Shown here: positions 1 to 8,408 of the stretch, piece by piece
How the letters are laid out: every line of letters starts with the position of its first letter
Numbering within the stretch: the first letter of the stretch is position 1
NCBI RefSeq assembly: GCF_047123815.1
Contig: NZ_CP138920.1
Coordinates: 930,001 to 994,000 of the forward strand
Direction of reading: 5' to 3'
DNA length: 64,000 nt
Origin: Maricaulis sp017643475
GTDB lineage: Bacteria > Pseudomonadota > Alphaproteobacteria > Caulobacterales > Maricaulaceae
Translations under genes and position numbers: made by a program
The notes under the pieces: generated by a model
Database searches by the model: none
What the model was told of the DNA's origin: nothing
What the model saw: the letters and a program-made list of their open reading frames with translations, nothing else

Positions 1-203
1 ATGTCCGGAGTAATCTGGTCAACGACCTTGCTGATCTCGTCCTTGAGTCTCAGCTTTTCCTTTTTCATGCGCGCAAACTTCAACTGATCGATGACGCCGT
101 TTTCGGCGAGGGCATCGACCTCGGCATTCAGGGCTTCATGCTCTTCCTTCAGCGTTTCCAGCTGGACCAGCAAATCTGCCTGGTCGAGGGATTCTCCGTC
201 CAT
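1..203 (-). CDS. DUF465 (YdcH-like) small coiled-coil protein, 3' end outside window
   Basis: The gene starts at an ATG (203-201) and is still open at base 1, so only its first 67 codons are seen. The product is charged and helical, with a long run of Leu/Glu/Lys heptads, and carries the K-K-E-K-L-R-L-K-D-E-I signature typical of the DUF465/YdcH family. These are cytoplasmic proteins of about 60-80 residues with no established biochemical role. A second member of the same family is encoded at 1041-1229. The family call rests on the motif and size; no function is claimed. Confidence 0.75.
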   Translation of the reverse strand, partial: MDGESLDQADLLVQLETLKEEHEALNAEVDALAENGVIDQLKFARMKKEKLRLKDEISKVVDQITPD

Positions 204-359
204 TCGAGACCGGTCTCTTCAGTTGAATTGGTTCCATGATGGCGAGCGCAGACTCAAACCCTAATGCACTCGGCGGAAGCTATTAATCTAACCCGTTTCC
301 CGGCGCAAATAAATGCTTTGCAATCAAGTTTCGAGTATTTCTATATCCAGCGCTCCGGA

Positions 360-947
360 TCAGCTGCGGCGGCCCTTTTCCAGGTCCTCACCCCAGCGCC
401 GGGTCTCCTGCCAGTCCAGTCCGAACAGGTCCAGGGCTCTCCCCACGGACTGGTCGATCAGATCCTCCATACTCTTCGGGTTGGTATAGAAGGCTGGCAG
501 GGGAGGACAGATGATGGCGCCCATCTCTGTCAGCTTCTCCATCGTCCGGATATGGCCGAGATGATAGGGCGTTTCGCGCACCATCAGGACCAGAGGGCGG
601 CGTTCCTTGAGCACGACATCTGCCGCCCGCGTCAGCAGGCTGGACGTCACCCCGGTGGCGATTTCCGACATGGTCCGCACCGAACACGGGGCGATCAGCA
701 TGCCCATAGTGCGAAAGGAGCCGGACGCGATCGGCGCGCCGACATCGGGCATTTTATAGACATGGTCCGCTTCACCCCGAAATGCTGCGATGCTGGAATC
801 AGTCTCGTAATTCAGCGTCATCTCTGCCGCTTTTGAGGCGACGAGATGGGTCTCGATATTCAGTTCACGGAGAATCTGAAGGGCGCGAATTCCGTAAACA
901 ATGCCGGACGCGCCAGAAACTCCTACGATAAGCCTTTGAGTTTTCAT
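360..947 (-). CDS. ubiX: UbiX flavin prenyltransferase
   Basis: UbiX attaches a dimethylallyl unit to reduced FMN to make prenylated FMN, the cofactor of UbiD-type decarboxylases in ubiquinone synthesis. The 195-residue length is normal. The flavin-binding glycine loop G-V-S-G-A-S-G lies at residues 9-15, the A-P-C-S segment at 86-89 and the conserved R-E-T-P at 124-127, followed by a late P-x-F-Y region (151-154). The ATG at 947-945 gives the full N-terminal strand. No ubiD partner is adjacent in the window; flanking genes are small DUF465 proteins. The call is firm from motifs and length. Confidence 0.95.
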   Translation of the reverse strand: MKTQRLIVGVSGASGIVYGIRALQILRELNIETHLVASKAAEMTLNYETDSSIAAFRGEADHVYKMPDVGAPIASGSFRTMGMLIAPCSVRTMSEIATGVTSSLLTRAADVVLKERRPLVLMVRETPYHLGHIRTMEKLTEMGAIICPPLPAFYTNPKSMEDLIDQSVGRALDLFGLDWQETRRWGEDLEKGRRS

Positions 948-1040
948 TCTTCTTCAACCGCGAAACGTTTCGTGAATAGACAGATTGTCAGAGTGTGTTT
1001 TCAATATTCGAGTTCCACTTCAGTAGAGGGAGACACACCC

Positions 1041-1229
1041 ATGCCAATCGACGCCCGCATCCGTGAGCTCGACGCTCGACATTCGCGTCTTGATGCCCAG
1101 ATCGACGAGGTGAAACGACACCCGTCCGCGGACTCGCTTGAAGTGGCCAATCTAAAGAAGGAAAAACTCCGAATAAAGGAACAGATAGAGTCACTTCGAC
1201 GAACAGAACACACCAGCATGGCGAATTAG
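1041..1229 (+). CDS. DUF465 (YdcH-like) small protein
   Basis: A 62-residue charged helical protein. It has an A-R-I-R-E-L-D-x-R-H N-terminus and an L-K-K-E-K-L-R-I-K-E-Q-I core, both hallmarks of the DUF465/YdcH family. The frame is open further upstream (from 846), but the ATG at 1041 is chosen because it follows a purine-rich AGAGGGAGA ribosome-binding stretch and gives the family's usual length. A hairpin with a T-run follows directly (1236-1265). Function is unknown. Together with the copy at 1-203, two family members lie within 1.2 kb on opposite strands, with ubiX between them. Confidence 0.85.
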   Translation: MPIDARIRELDARHSRLDAQIDEVKRHPSADSLEVANLKKEKLRIKEQIESLRRTEHTSMAN

Positions 1230-1235
1230 TGAGGA

Positions 1236-1265
1236 TCGGGCGGCTTTCGGGTCGCCCTTTTTCTT
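1236..1265 (+). terminator. Rho-independent terminator after DUF465 gene
   Basis: A short GC stem (GGGCG at 1238-1242 pairing with CGCCC at 1253-1257) is followed by a run of five Ts and a T-rich tail. It lies 7 bases after the stop of the 62-residue DUF465 gene. Confidence 0.6.
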
Positions 1266-1296
1266 GGTTAGATAGTGGCATCAGCCGGAGCCATAC

Positions 1297-2148
1297 ATGA
1301 AACAAATCGTCGCCCTTGCCACCCTTTTCCTGCTTTTCGCCGCACAGGCCCTTGCCCAGGAGGATGACCAGATCTGTGTCACGGCCCTCCAGCAATCCGA
1401 CCTCGGTGAATTCAACGAGGCGGCCGAGGGGCTGGAGAATTGCCTGGCCAGTGTCGAACTCACCCCCGAACAGGAAGTGATGATCTATGCCGAGCTGGGC
1501 TCGGTCCGCATGGCGATGGAGGACTATGCGGGTGCACTGCAGGCGTTTGCCTTCACCTTCGCCATCGCCGAGACCCAGGGCGCACAGATCTCCCATCCGA
1601 TGATCTATCGCAATCGCGGCATCTCGCTGGGTCAGACCGGCGAGCTGGAACGAGCCCTGGGCGACCTGCTGCAGGCCTATTCCATGCTGGGCGATGACCC
1701 GCTCACCCTCGTTAATCTGGGCTGGACCTATGGTCAGCTTGAACGGCATGAGGACGCGGTTGTCATCTATGACCGGCTGGTACGGACCGAACCGGAATGG
1801 TCCGGCGCCTGGCTGAACCGCTCCGCCGCCTTCCTCGATCTGGGCATGATTTCCGAAGCCGTATCCGATGCCCGCCGGGCAGTCGAGATCGATCCGGAGG
1901 ACGGCTCCACACTGAACATGTTGTGCTGGACGCTGATCCAGGACGGGCGTGCTGAAACCGCCCTGCCCCTGTGCCGCCAGGCCGCGGAGCTGGAACCGGA
2001 AAGCGGTCATGTCATCCACTCCCTGGCAACCGCGCTGGAGGCCACAGGCTCGAACCGTCGCGCCCGCCGCCTGTTCGCGCAGGCCTATGAAATGGAACCT
2101 GAAGATCCGGAAATCATCGCGGATTACGAACGTACCCATCGCCCCTGA
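1297..2148 (+). CDS. Exported tetratricopeptide-repeat protein
   Basis: A 283-residue protein with a cleavable signal peptide (hydrophobic residues 5-15, likely cut after A-Q-A near residue 20), so it is probably periplasmic. The rest is a run of TPR-like helix pairs; spacing of A/G/Y residues (for example N-L-G-W-T-Y-G-Q-L and W-L-N-R-S-A-A-F-L-D-L-G) indicates at least five or six repeats. TPR proteins mediate protein-protein contacts; the partner cannot be told from sequence. A long antisense open frame over this region is only the high-G+C shadow of this gene. Confidence 0.85.
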   Translation: MKQIVALATLFLLFAAQALAQEDDQICVTALQQSDLGEFNEAAEGLENCLASVELTPEQEVMIYAELGSVRMAMEDYAGALQAFAFTFAIAETQGAQISHPMIYRNRGISLGQTGELERALGDLLQAYSMLGDDPLTLVNLGWTYGQLERHEDAVVIYDRLVRTEPEWSGAWLNRSAAFLDLGMISEAVSDARRAVEIDPEDGSTLNMLCWTLIQDGRAETALPLCRQAAELEPESGHVIHSLATALEATGSNRRARRLFAQAYEMEPEDPEIIADYERTHRP

Positions 2149-2236
2149 GCAGGGAATCAATTGAGATTGCGCTCACGGGCCCGGTGTGCCAGTTCATCGC
2201 GTTCGGCGAATTTGACCCTTCAAGAGGACTTCAGAC

Positions 2237-3043
2237 ATGGCAGCCACGGATCGCGTCGCGATTATCACCGGCGGAGCGAATGGTATCGGCAAGGCCTGCG
2301 CCCGCCGCCTCAGTGAGGACGGCTGCAATGTCGTCATTGCCGACACGGACAGCGCATCTGGCCAGGCCCTGGCGGAAGAACTGGGCGCCGACAAGGGCAA
2401 GGCCCTGTTTGTCCAGTGTGATGTCTCCGACCGCCTGGCGGTGAACAATCTCCTCTCGGAAACGCGCTCCAGCTTCGAACGCCTGGACATCCTGGTGAAC
2501 AATGCCGGTGTCGTCGCCAGCGGCGATATCCTCAGCCTGTCCGAGGCCGATTTCGACAAGGTAATGGGCGTGAACCTCAAGGGCGCCTTCCTGGTAGCCC
2601 GCGAAGCGGCGCGCCAGATGGTGGACCAGATCGAGGCTGACGAGGAACGTGCGGACGATGTGCGCCGTCGGTATGCGATCATCAACATGACGTCGGTCAA
2701 TGCTGTCATGGCGATCCCGGACCAGCTAGCCTATTGCGCAACCAAGGGCGCGCTGACCCAGATGACAAAGTCGATGGCCCTGGCACTCGCCAAATATGGC
2801 ATCCGGGTCAATGCAATCGGACCGGGCAGCATCAATACCGATGTGCTCAAGGCGGTGAACGACAATCCGGAAGCAATGGACAAGATCATGTCCCGCACTC
2901 CGCTGGGCCGGATCGGGGATCCGGTTGAGATCGCCTCGATCGCCTCTTTCCTGGCGTCAAAGGATGCCAGCTACATGACCGGCACCACGCTCTATGCCGA
3001 TGGTGGCCGCATGGCGATGAACTATACCGTGCCCAAGGACTAG
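2237..3043 (+). CDS. Short-chain dehydrogenase/reductase (SDR)
   Basis: A classical SDR of 268 residues. It shows the T-G-G-A-N-G-I-G cofactor loop (11-18), Asp36 at the end of the second strand (which favours NAD(H)), N-N-A-G at 88-91, and the catalytic set Asn113, Ser153, Tyr166 and Lys170. A roughly 15-residue charged insertion at 131-146, before the catalytic serine, is longer than usual. The substrate cannot be told; relatives are often called 3-oxoacyl-ACP reductase or sugar/sorbitol dehydrogenases. The gene stands alone and ends at a bidirectional terminator shared with trcR. Confidence 0.9.
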   Translation: MAATDRVAIITGGANGIGKACARRLSEDGCNVVIADTDSASGQALAEELGADKGKALFVQCDVSDRLAVNNLLSETRSSFERLDILVNNAGVVASGDILSLSEADFDKVMGVNLKGAFLVAREAARQMVDQIEADEERADDVRRRYAIINMTSVNAVMAIPDQLAYCATKGALTQMTKSMALALAKYGIRVNAIGPGSINTDVLKAVNDNPEAMDKIMSRTPLGRIGDPVEIASIASFLASKDASYMTGTTLYADGGRMAMNYTVPKD

Positions 3044-3075
3044 GCAGACATCTCCACCGACTGAACATCACCGGC

Positions 3076-3112
3076 ACAAAAAAGGCCGCCCATCGGGCGG
3101 CCTTCTTGTTTG
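3076..3112. terminator. Bidirectional terminator between SDR and trcR
   Basis: A perfect 8-bp stem GGCCGCCC (3084-3091) / GGGCGGCC (3095-3102) with a 3-base loop. It is flanked by an A-run on the left and TTCTTGTTT on the right, so it can end transcription from both convergent genes. Confidence 0.85.
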
Positions 3113-3125
3113 TATCAAGCACGAT

Positions 3126-3800
3126 CTAGTCGTCGCTCGAACCGGAACCGCCAAACAGCGTTTCCAGATTGATCTCGCCCGTGGCCAGATCGTCGTTTTC
3201 CGGCGTTTCCAGATCCTCGGTCGGCTTGAGCGTGTCAGCCAGGAGCTCCGGATTTTCCTCTTCGATCTTCTTGCGGCGACCGGAGGCTTTCTTCACCTGC
3301 TCGTCCAGATCGATCTGCGTACACAGGCCGAGGGAAACCGGGTCGGTCGGCTTGATATTGGCGGCATTCCAGTGCGTGCGCTCGCGCACGGCCTGGATGG
3401 TCGTCTTGGTCGTGCCGATCAGTTTGGAGATCTGGGCATCGGCCAGCTCCGGGTGATTGCGCACGAGCCAGGCAATGGCGTCCGGACGGTTCTGACGGCG
3501 CGAGAGCGGCGTGTAGCGCGGCCCGCGACGCTTGGACGGCTGGTGCAGATCAGCATATTTCGGCTTCACTACCGACATGCGGTAATCAGAGTTTTCTTCT
3601 GCCTTGGCAATCTCTTCGCGCGTCAGCTGGCCATTGGAGATCGGGTCAGCGCCACGAACACCAGCCGCGACGTCGCCGTCTGCAATACCTTTGACCTCCA
3701 GCGGGTGCAGGCCGCAGAAGTCGGCGATCTGATCAAAGGTCAGGGACGTATTGTCGACGAGCCATACCGCGGTGGCTTTCGGCATCAGAATTTCAGTCAT
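3126..3800 (-). CDS. trcR: Cell-cycle transcriptional regulator TrcR (DUF1013)
   Basis: A 224-residue protein of the DUF1013 family, called TrcR in Caulobacter-type alphaproteobacteria and linked there to cell-cycle transcription. The family signature M-P-K-A-T-A-V-W-L-V-D-N-T sits at residues 6-18, followed by a helix-turn-helix-like stretch (T-F-D-Q-I-A-D-F-C-G, 21-30) and a second one near 124-143 (I-S-K-L-I-G-T-T-K-T-T). The C-terminus (180-224) is acidic and probably disordered. The frame opens upstream with GTG at 3839, but the ATG at 3800 is preferred: it follows CAGGGAG and matches the conserved N-terminus. rcdA, another cell-cycle gene, is 1.5 kb away. Confidence 0.9.
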   Translation of the reverse strand: MTEILMPKATAVWLVDNTSLTFDQIADFCGLHPLEVKGIADGDVAAGVRGADPISNGQLTREEIAKAEENSDYRMSVVKPKYADLHQPSKRRGPRYTPLSRRQNRPDAIAWLVRNHPELADAQISKLIGTTKTTIQAVRERTHWNAANIKPTDPVSLGLCTQIDLDEQVKKASGRRKKIEEENPELLADTLKPTEDLETPENDDLATGEINLETLFGGSGSSDD

Positions 3801-3823
3801 GCCAGTTTTGCTCCCTGGAAAAT

Positions 3824-3860
3824 AAAAAAAGCCCGACACGGCGGCCGGGCTTGGGCTTCC
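3824..3860 (-). terminator. Terminator after quinone oxidoreductase gene
   Basis: On the minus strand a GCCCG...CGGGC stem is followed by seven Ts and ATTTT. It lies about 95 bases beyond the stop of the oxidoreductase gene and just upstream of trcR, so it separates the two same-strand genes. Confidence 0.75.
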
Positions 3861-3952
3861 GACGCTTCACCAGGAGCAAGCTCCAGTGACGCGATTTGCA
3901 CCCCGTATAACTCAGCTCGAACAGGCTGCAAAGCACTTCGCTGAATACATTA

Positions 3953-4939
3953 TCACGGAATCAGCAGGATCTTGCCGGAATGCTGGCCGCCATCGAGCCG
4001 TTCGTGTGCGGAACGAACATCATCAAGTTCAAACCGGCTATCGATCACGGTTCGAACCTTGCCGGCCTCGATCCACGGCAGGACATGGTCGCGCACGGCG
4101 GCGGCAATGCGCGCTTTCTCGGTGTCAGGACGTGCGCGCAGGGTGGAGCCCGTCAGGGTAAGCCGCTTGAGCATGACCAGCATCAAATCCAGCTCGCACC
4201 GGCTGCCTTGCAGAAACGCAATCGACACCAATCGCCCACCCGGGTTCATGATGTTGATATTCTTCTGAACATAACTCCCGCCGACCATGTCCAGGATGAC
4301 ATCGACACCACCCGCCTCGCGGCAGATCTCCTCATAGTCTTCCTCGCGGTAATTGATCGCGATATCCGCGCCAAGGTCGCGACAGAGGGCGCATTTCTCC
4401 GCCGTACCGGCCGTGGCGATGACCCGCGCGCCATGCGCCTTGGCCATCTGGATAGCCGTTGTCCCAATACCGCTTGTGCCGCCATGAACCAGAAAAGTCT
4501 CGCCGGGCTGAAGTGCGCCGCTTTCGAACACATTCGTCCACACTGTGAACACCGTCTCCGGCAAACCGGCAGCCTCTTCCAGGGTTAATCCATCCGGCCG
4601 GGGCAAAGTCGCGCCGGCCTTGGCGATCACGAAATCGGAATAGCCGCCGCCGGACACCAGGGCACAGACCTCGTCGCCCACGGCGAACCCGCTCACATCG
4701 GCCCCCGTCTCGATGACCTCCCCGGCGACTTCCAGCCCCAGCCCGGGTCGCGCGCCCTTTGGGGCAGGATAGAAACCGAGACGTTCGATCTGGTCCGGAC
4801 GATTGACGCCACACGCCGCCGCACGAATAAGGATTTCATCGGCTTTTGGCGCCGGCAAAGCCTGTTCCTCAATCCGCAAAACCTCAGGCCCGCCAGCAGG
4901 TTGGGCCAGGACAATACGGTGTGTGCGGTTCTGTGCCAT
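3953..4939 (-). CDS. NAD(P)H:quinone oxidoreductase, zinc-free MDR family (PIG3-like)
   Basis: A 328-residue medium-chain dehydrogenase/reductase. It has an N-terminal GroES-like domain with N-R-P-D-Q (46-50) and the nucleotide-binding motif V-H-G-G-T-S-G-I-G (151-159) of the Rossmann domain. The zinc-binding cysteines of alcohol dehydrogenases are absent, as in quinone oxidoreductases; the family resemblance is to the PIG3/TP53I3-like branch. It probably reduces quinones with NADPH in the cytoplasm (inferred from family). It is divergent from the DUF1192-rcdA pair, with only 56 bases between start codons, so the two promoters overlap. Confidence 0.9.
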   Translation of the reverse strand: MAQNRTHRIVLAQPAGGPEVLRIEEQALPAPKADEILIRAAACGVNRPDQIERLGFYPAPKGARPGLGLEVAGEVIETGADVSGFAVGDEVCALVSGGGYSDFVIAKAGATLPRPDGLTLEEAAGLPETVFTVWTNVFESGALQPGETFLVHGGTSGIGTTAIQMAKAHGARVIATAGTAEKCALCRDLGADIAINYREEDYEEICREAGGVDVILDMVGGSYVQKNINIMNPGGRLVSIAFLQGSRCELDLMLVMLKRLTLTGSTLRARPDTEKARIAAAVRDHVLPWIEAGKVRTVIDSRFELDDVRSAHERLDGGQHSGKILLIP

Positions 4940-4995
4940 GGGACTTTTCTCCGGAAAGCGCTATGGTTGATACGAGACTGAAAAGGAGGCGTCAG

Positions 4996-5193
4996 ATGTT
5001 CCACGATGATGAAGCCAGTACAAGCACCAAGGATGACGACACCATCCGGCCCGGCGAAGACTTGAGCGGTTTCTCACTGGACGGGCTGGCTGAACGGCGT
5101 CGATTGCTGGAAGAGGAAATCAAGCGGATCGACGAAATCACTGACAAAAAGAAGGCCGGAATGAACGCCGCAGAGGCGGTTTTCAAGATTTAG
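4996..5193 (+). CDS. DUF1192 family small protein
   Basis: A 65-residue protein with a disordered acidic N-terminus and a helical core (L-S-G-F-S-L-D-G-L-A-E-R-R-R-L-L-E-E-E-I). It ends in the A-A-E-x-V-F-K typical of DUF1192, a small alphaproteobacterial family. The ATG at 4996 has a near-perfect AAAGGAGG ribosome-binding site. It lies immediately upstream of rcdA, a pairing I recall as common in alphaproteobacteria. Function is not known; the partner location suggests a role near cell-cycle proteolysis, which is only a guess. Confidence 0.9.
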   Translation: MFHDDEASTSTKDDDTIRPGEDLSGFSLDGLAERRRLLEEEIKRIDEITDKKKAGMNAAEAVFKI

Positions 5194-5266
5194 TCAACGT
5201 TTTGGGGGAATCTGGCCCTGGCCTTGCATCGATTCGTTCAAGGCACGACGGACAGATGGACGCGTA

Positions 5267-5788
5267 ATGACGGATGCACCAACACTTTTCCCCGCTGGAG
5301 GGGGCGCAGCGAGCCGGACCCGCGATTTTGCGGCTTCGGAGATGTTCCAGAAACTCTTCACCGAGGGCATGGACCTCGTAGAGGAAACTGCAAGCTATCT
5401 CGACGGGCCTGGACGTGATGATTCCAAGACGCTCGACCGCGCGGGTGCATTGTCCTACGCCACCGAAAGCATGAAGCTGACGACGCGCCTCATGCAGGCC
5501 GCCTCCTGGCTGCTCGCCCAGCGCGCTGTTGCTGAAGGTGAAATGAAGCCGGACGATGTCATGGACAATAAATACCGTCTCGGCTTCGACCGTCCGACAG
5601 ATGATCTCTGGCCGGAAGGCGAAACTCCGCCTCAGGTGCTGGCTGCGCTCGTCTCCCGCTCACGCGCGCTCTATGCACGTCTGAAGCGCCTGGACGACAA
5701 TCTCTATTCCGAGGAAGCTCCGGAAGCAGACGCCAACCCGGTCGCAGACCAGATGGCCATGCTGCGCGGCGCCTTCAGCGAGAACTAG
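5267..5788 (+). CDS. rcdA: RcdA, adaptor for CtrA proteolysis (DUF1465)
   Basis: A 173-residue DUF1465 protein. In Caulobacter, RcdA acts with CpdR and PopA to present the master regulator CtrA (and other substrates) to the ClpXP protease at the cell pole. The sequence shows the family's helical-bundle core (A-S-E-M-F-Q-K-L-F-T-E-G-M and Y-A-T-E-S-M-K-L-T-T-R-L-M-Q) and a disordered, acidic C-terminal tail. It starts 73 bases after DUF1192 and is probably co-transcribed with it. The 3' end meets the convergent chemoreceptor gene, overlapping it by 4 bases. Confidence 0.92.
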   Translation: MTDAPTLFPAGGGAASRTRDFAASEMFQKLFTEGMDLVEETASYLDGPGRDDSKTLDRAGALSYATESMKLTTRLMQAASWLLAQRAVAEGEMKPDDVMDNKYRLGFDRPTDDLWPEGETPPQVLAALVSRSRALYARLKRLDDNLYSEEAPEADANPVADQMAMLRGAFSEN

Positions 5789-7812
5789 AAAAGTTCGACA
5801 TCGAGGCCGCCGTCATCGGCCTCGCCCTCTTCCCACAAATCCACATCCTCATCCGCATCCGCTTCGGCGGATGTGTTTGACGTGTCGCGCGCGACATCTT
5901 GCGGGAAGGTGTCGATAGCCAGCTGCAACGCCTCGACAAAACTGCCCAGCTCGTCTGACAGCTTGTCTGTCTGCACGGCCACGTCACTGGACGAGGCCAC
6001 GGCATTGGACAGGTTGGACATGTGCTCGCGTGCGTCCCGGGCCCCCGAGGCCACCGAGCTGGAATTGCTCTCGATGGAATCGCTCGCACGCGCCTGGTCC
6101 GCCACGGCTTCCGACACAGCGGCAACAAACTCGCTCGACGTCGCACTCAGCGTCTCGATCCGCTCCATCGCGCCGGCGACATGACTGACAGCATCTGTGA
6201 GGTGAGAGATCTGGTCATGGATCGATGTCGTGGCCTGGGCGGTCTACTCTGACAGGGCCTTGACCTCACCTGCGACTACGGCAAAACCGCGTCCGCTCTC
6301 ACCGGCGCGCGCCGCCTCGATGGTCGCGTTGAGTGCCAGCAGGTTCGTCCGTCCGGAAATCTCTGCAATCAGATGGGCGCTTTCGCTGATCTGTGTCGCC
6401 GCGGAACGCAGAGCCTGGACCTGGGACCCCGCCTGCTGGACCTGTCCGGTCACTGATGCCGATGCCTGTTCGGATTCCCGTGTCTGGCCACGCACCCGCT
6501 CGATCGTAGCGGCCAAGTCTCCGACCGCCTGTTGCAGGGTGTGAATGTCCTCAGCTGCTGAGACAAAGCTGTTATTGACCTCGCCTGCGCGCTCACTCGC
6601 CGTGGCGGTCTGACCGGAGAGGTCCACCGAGGCATCGCGCATGGCGGTGGCGACCGACGTCACTTCGGACAGCTGGCTGGCAATATCATGGCGGAACTGT
6701 TCGATCCGACTTTCCAGCTGACGGTGACGTTCGATCTGGGCATCCCGCTTCACGCGTTCCTTTTCGATGAAGCTCTCTTTCTGTTTCTCTCCGAGGTGGA
6801 AGTCGATGGCCGCCCGGGCCATCTCGCCGAGCTCCTCGCTCACTTCCATATCCTTCAGGCGTTCAATGCCCTCGGCATTGTTGATGTCCTTGATCGCGAC
6901 CGAGATCTCCTTGACCGGGTTGGAAATGGAGCGCGACACGTAAATTCCGGACAAGACGACACCCAGCAGGGTCATGCACGACATCAGGATGACAAAACGG
7001 GTCTGTTCTTCACGTGCAAGGTCATACGCGAGACGACCGGATGCGACACTCTCAGCCTGAGCGGCACTCCTTTCCGCCATGACCTGCTGGATATCCGCGA
7101 GTTCATTTCTGAAGCCGATGAGGGTTTCCTGCCGGATCGCGTTCTGGGAAGACCAGGCTCGGAACGCGTTACGATATCCCGCAAGCAATTGCGCCCATTC
7201 CATTCGCTCGACGGGCGCCAGATCCAAATCATCCATCATCGCACCGAGATTTGATGCATGCTGGTTCACCTGAACGAAGTACCGGGAATCCCCCCGCAGC
7301 ATGAAATCCTTCTCGCGACGTCGCATCTGCAAGAGCTCAACCAGGAGCGCCGAGGCCAACTCGGGGCTCTGCGAACTGAACCCCGCCTCCAGTTCGTGCG
7401 CTGCGGCGCGCATCTCGCCGCGCAACCCGGCATTTTCGTTTACCCCGGCCAGTTCCTGAGCCAGCGCGAGACGTTCCAGAAGGAAATGAAGCAGTCGCAT
7501 GTCCTGCAGGATGGTATCCCTGAGATCATCATGCCGTGAGACGCCGCCCAGGATTGAGGCTTCCACAACGTCGAGCTGCTGGAAGACACTCGCATCATCG
7601 TCGCGCACGAAGCGCTCAGCCAATCGACCAATTTCCAGGAACTCTGCCCTGAGGGTTTCGGTGACATGGAGCACATCGTCCTGTCTTTCGAATTCCACCC
7701 GCCATCGCTCGGCAGTCGAGAGCGATTGCAGGAAAAGACCGAGCCCGGCCAGCGTGCCGACAGCGGCAACAGTAACAAGAATGGCCAGCCTGATATGGAC
7801 TGACAGCTTCAT
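5785..7812 (-). pseudogene. Methyl-accepting chemotaxis protein gene interrupted by an in-frame TAG
   Basis: A chemoreceptor of 675 codons. In order it has an N-terminal TM helix (about 8-28 from the ATG at 7812), a long periplasmic helical bundle, a second TM helix, a HAMP-like linker and a methyl-accepting signalling hairpin. At the hairpin tip (E-A-A-R-A-G-E-S-G-R-G-F-A-V-V-A-G-E-V) the reading frame meets TAG (6246-6244, codon 523). It then continues in the same frame for 152 more codons with normal coiled-coil sequence and an acidic tail. Family members have Gln at this position (S/A-E-Q-T-A), so a single CAG to TAG change explains it. A TTG at 7908 is an alternative, less likely start. 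Confidence 0.85.
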
Positions 7813-7933
7813 CCATCGCAGTGCGGGAATTTCAGCATCGCGAGGACCGCCCAAGAGTAGTTGCCTTGAAAAACTACGCCTCGACACCTTGCGATTGTTT
7901 AACCGCAATTCGTGTACGACTAATATTATATGA

Positions 7934-7972
7934 CAAAGAAAAAGCGCCCCGGAAACCGGAGCGCTTTTCTCT
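7934..7972 (-). terminator. Terminator after rpmE
   Basis: On the minus strand, AGCGC and GCGCT arms enclose a smaller CCGG-containing hairpin, followed by TTTTTC. It lies about 25 bases beyond the rpmE stop and is AT-rich on both flanks. Confidence 0.7.
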
Positions 7973-7994
7973 CTGCCAGCAGCAGGAATATCGC

Positions 7995-8213
7995 TTAGAC
8001 GAAGCCCTTGAACTTGTCCTTGAAGCGAGACACGCGGCCGCCGCGGTCCATCAGCTGCTGGTTGCCACCGGTCCAGGCCGGGTGGGAGGTCGGGTCGATG
8101 TCGAGGTTCAGCGTGTCGCCTTCCTTGCCCCAGGTGGACTTGGTCTGGAAGGTGGTGCCGTCCGTCATCACGACATTGATGATGTGGTACTCGGGATGGA
8201 TATCGCTTTTCAT
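7995..8213 (-). CDS. rpmE: Ribosomal protein bL31
   Basis: A 72-residue bL31 of the large ribosomal subunit, with M-K-S-D-I-H-P-x-Y-H at the start and S-H-P-A-W-T-G in the second half. It lacks the C-x-x-C zinc-ribbon cysteines, so it is the zinc-independent (C-) form, as is usual in alphaproteobacteria. The frame opens ten codons earlier at 8243, but the ATG at 8213 gives the standard N-terminus. It is monocistronic: a terminator follows, and the divergent ccdAB genes lie upstream. Confidence 0.95.
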   Translation of the reverse strand: MKSDIHPEYHIINVVMTDGTTFQTKSTWGKEGDTLNLDIDPTSHPAWTGGNQQLMDRGGRVSRFKDKFKGFV

Positions 8214-8375
8214 CGATCCGGCTTTCTTTCTTCGCCGCGCCACACGATTACGTTGCCGTGCACGCAGCTCAATAAACTCAGGAGCGGGGCTATTACCCGA
8301 AGAGTCGGTTCAGGGCAAGCAGGCAAGGCGGTTCGGCGGAAAAGTCCGGTCTTTCATTGCTCGCAACCGACTGGG

Positions 8376-8393
8376 TGTGTATGTTTATACACA
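8376..8393 (+). promoter_or_regulatory. Palindrome at the ccdAB promoter (probable CcdA operator)
   Basis: An 18-base inverted repeat, TGTGTAT-gttt-ATACACA, with 7-bp arms ending 15 bases before the ccdA start codon. Its TATGTT/TATACA core could also serve as a -10 element. Type II antitoxins with ribbon-helix-helix N-termini repress their own promoter, so this is the natural operator (inference). Confidence 0.6.
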
Positions 8394-8408
8394 TCGATGG
8401 AGCCCGCC

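Noticed and set aside
988..2160. Long antisense open frame over the TPR protein gene
   Set aside because: The sense strand has a signal peptide and clear TPR repeats; the antisense frame shows no family features and is a high-G+C shadow.
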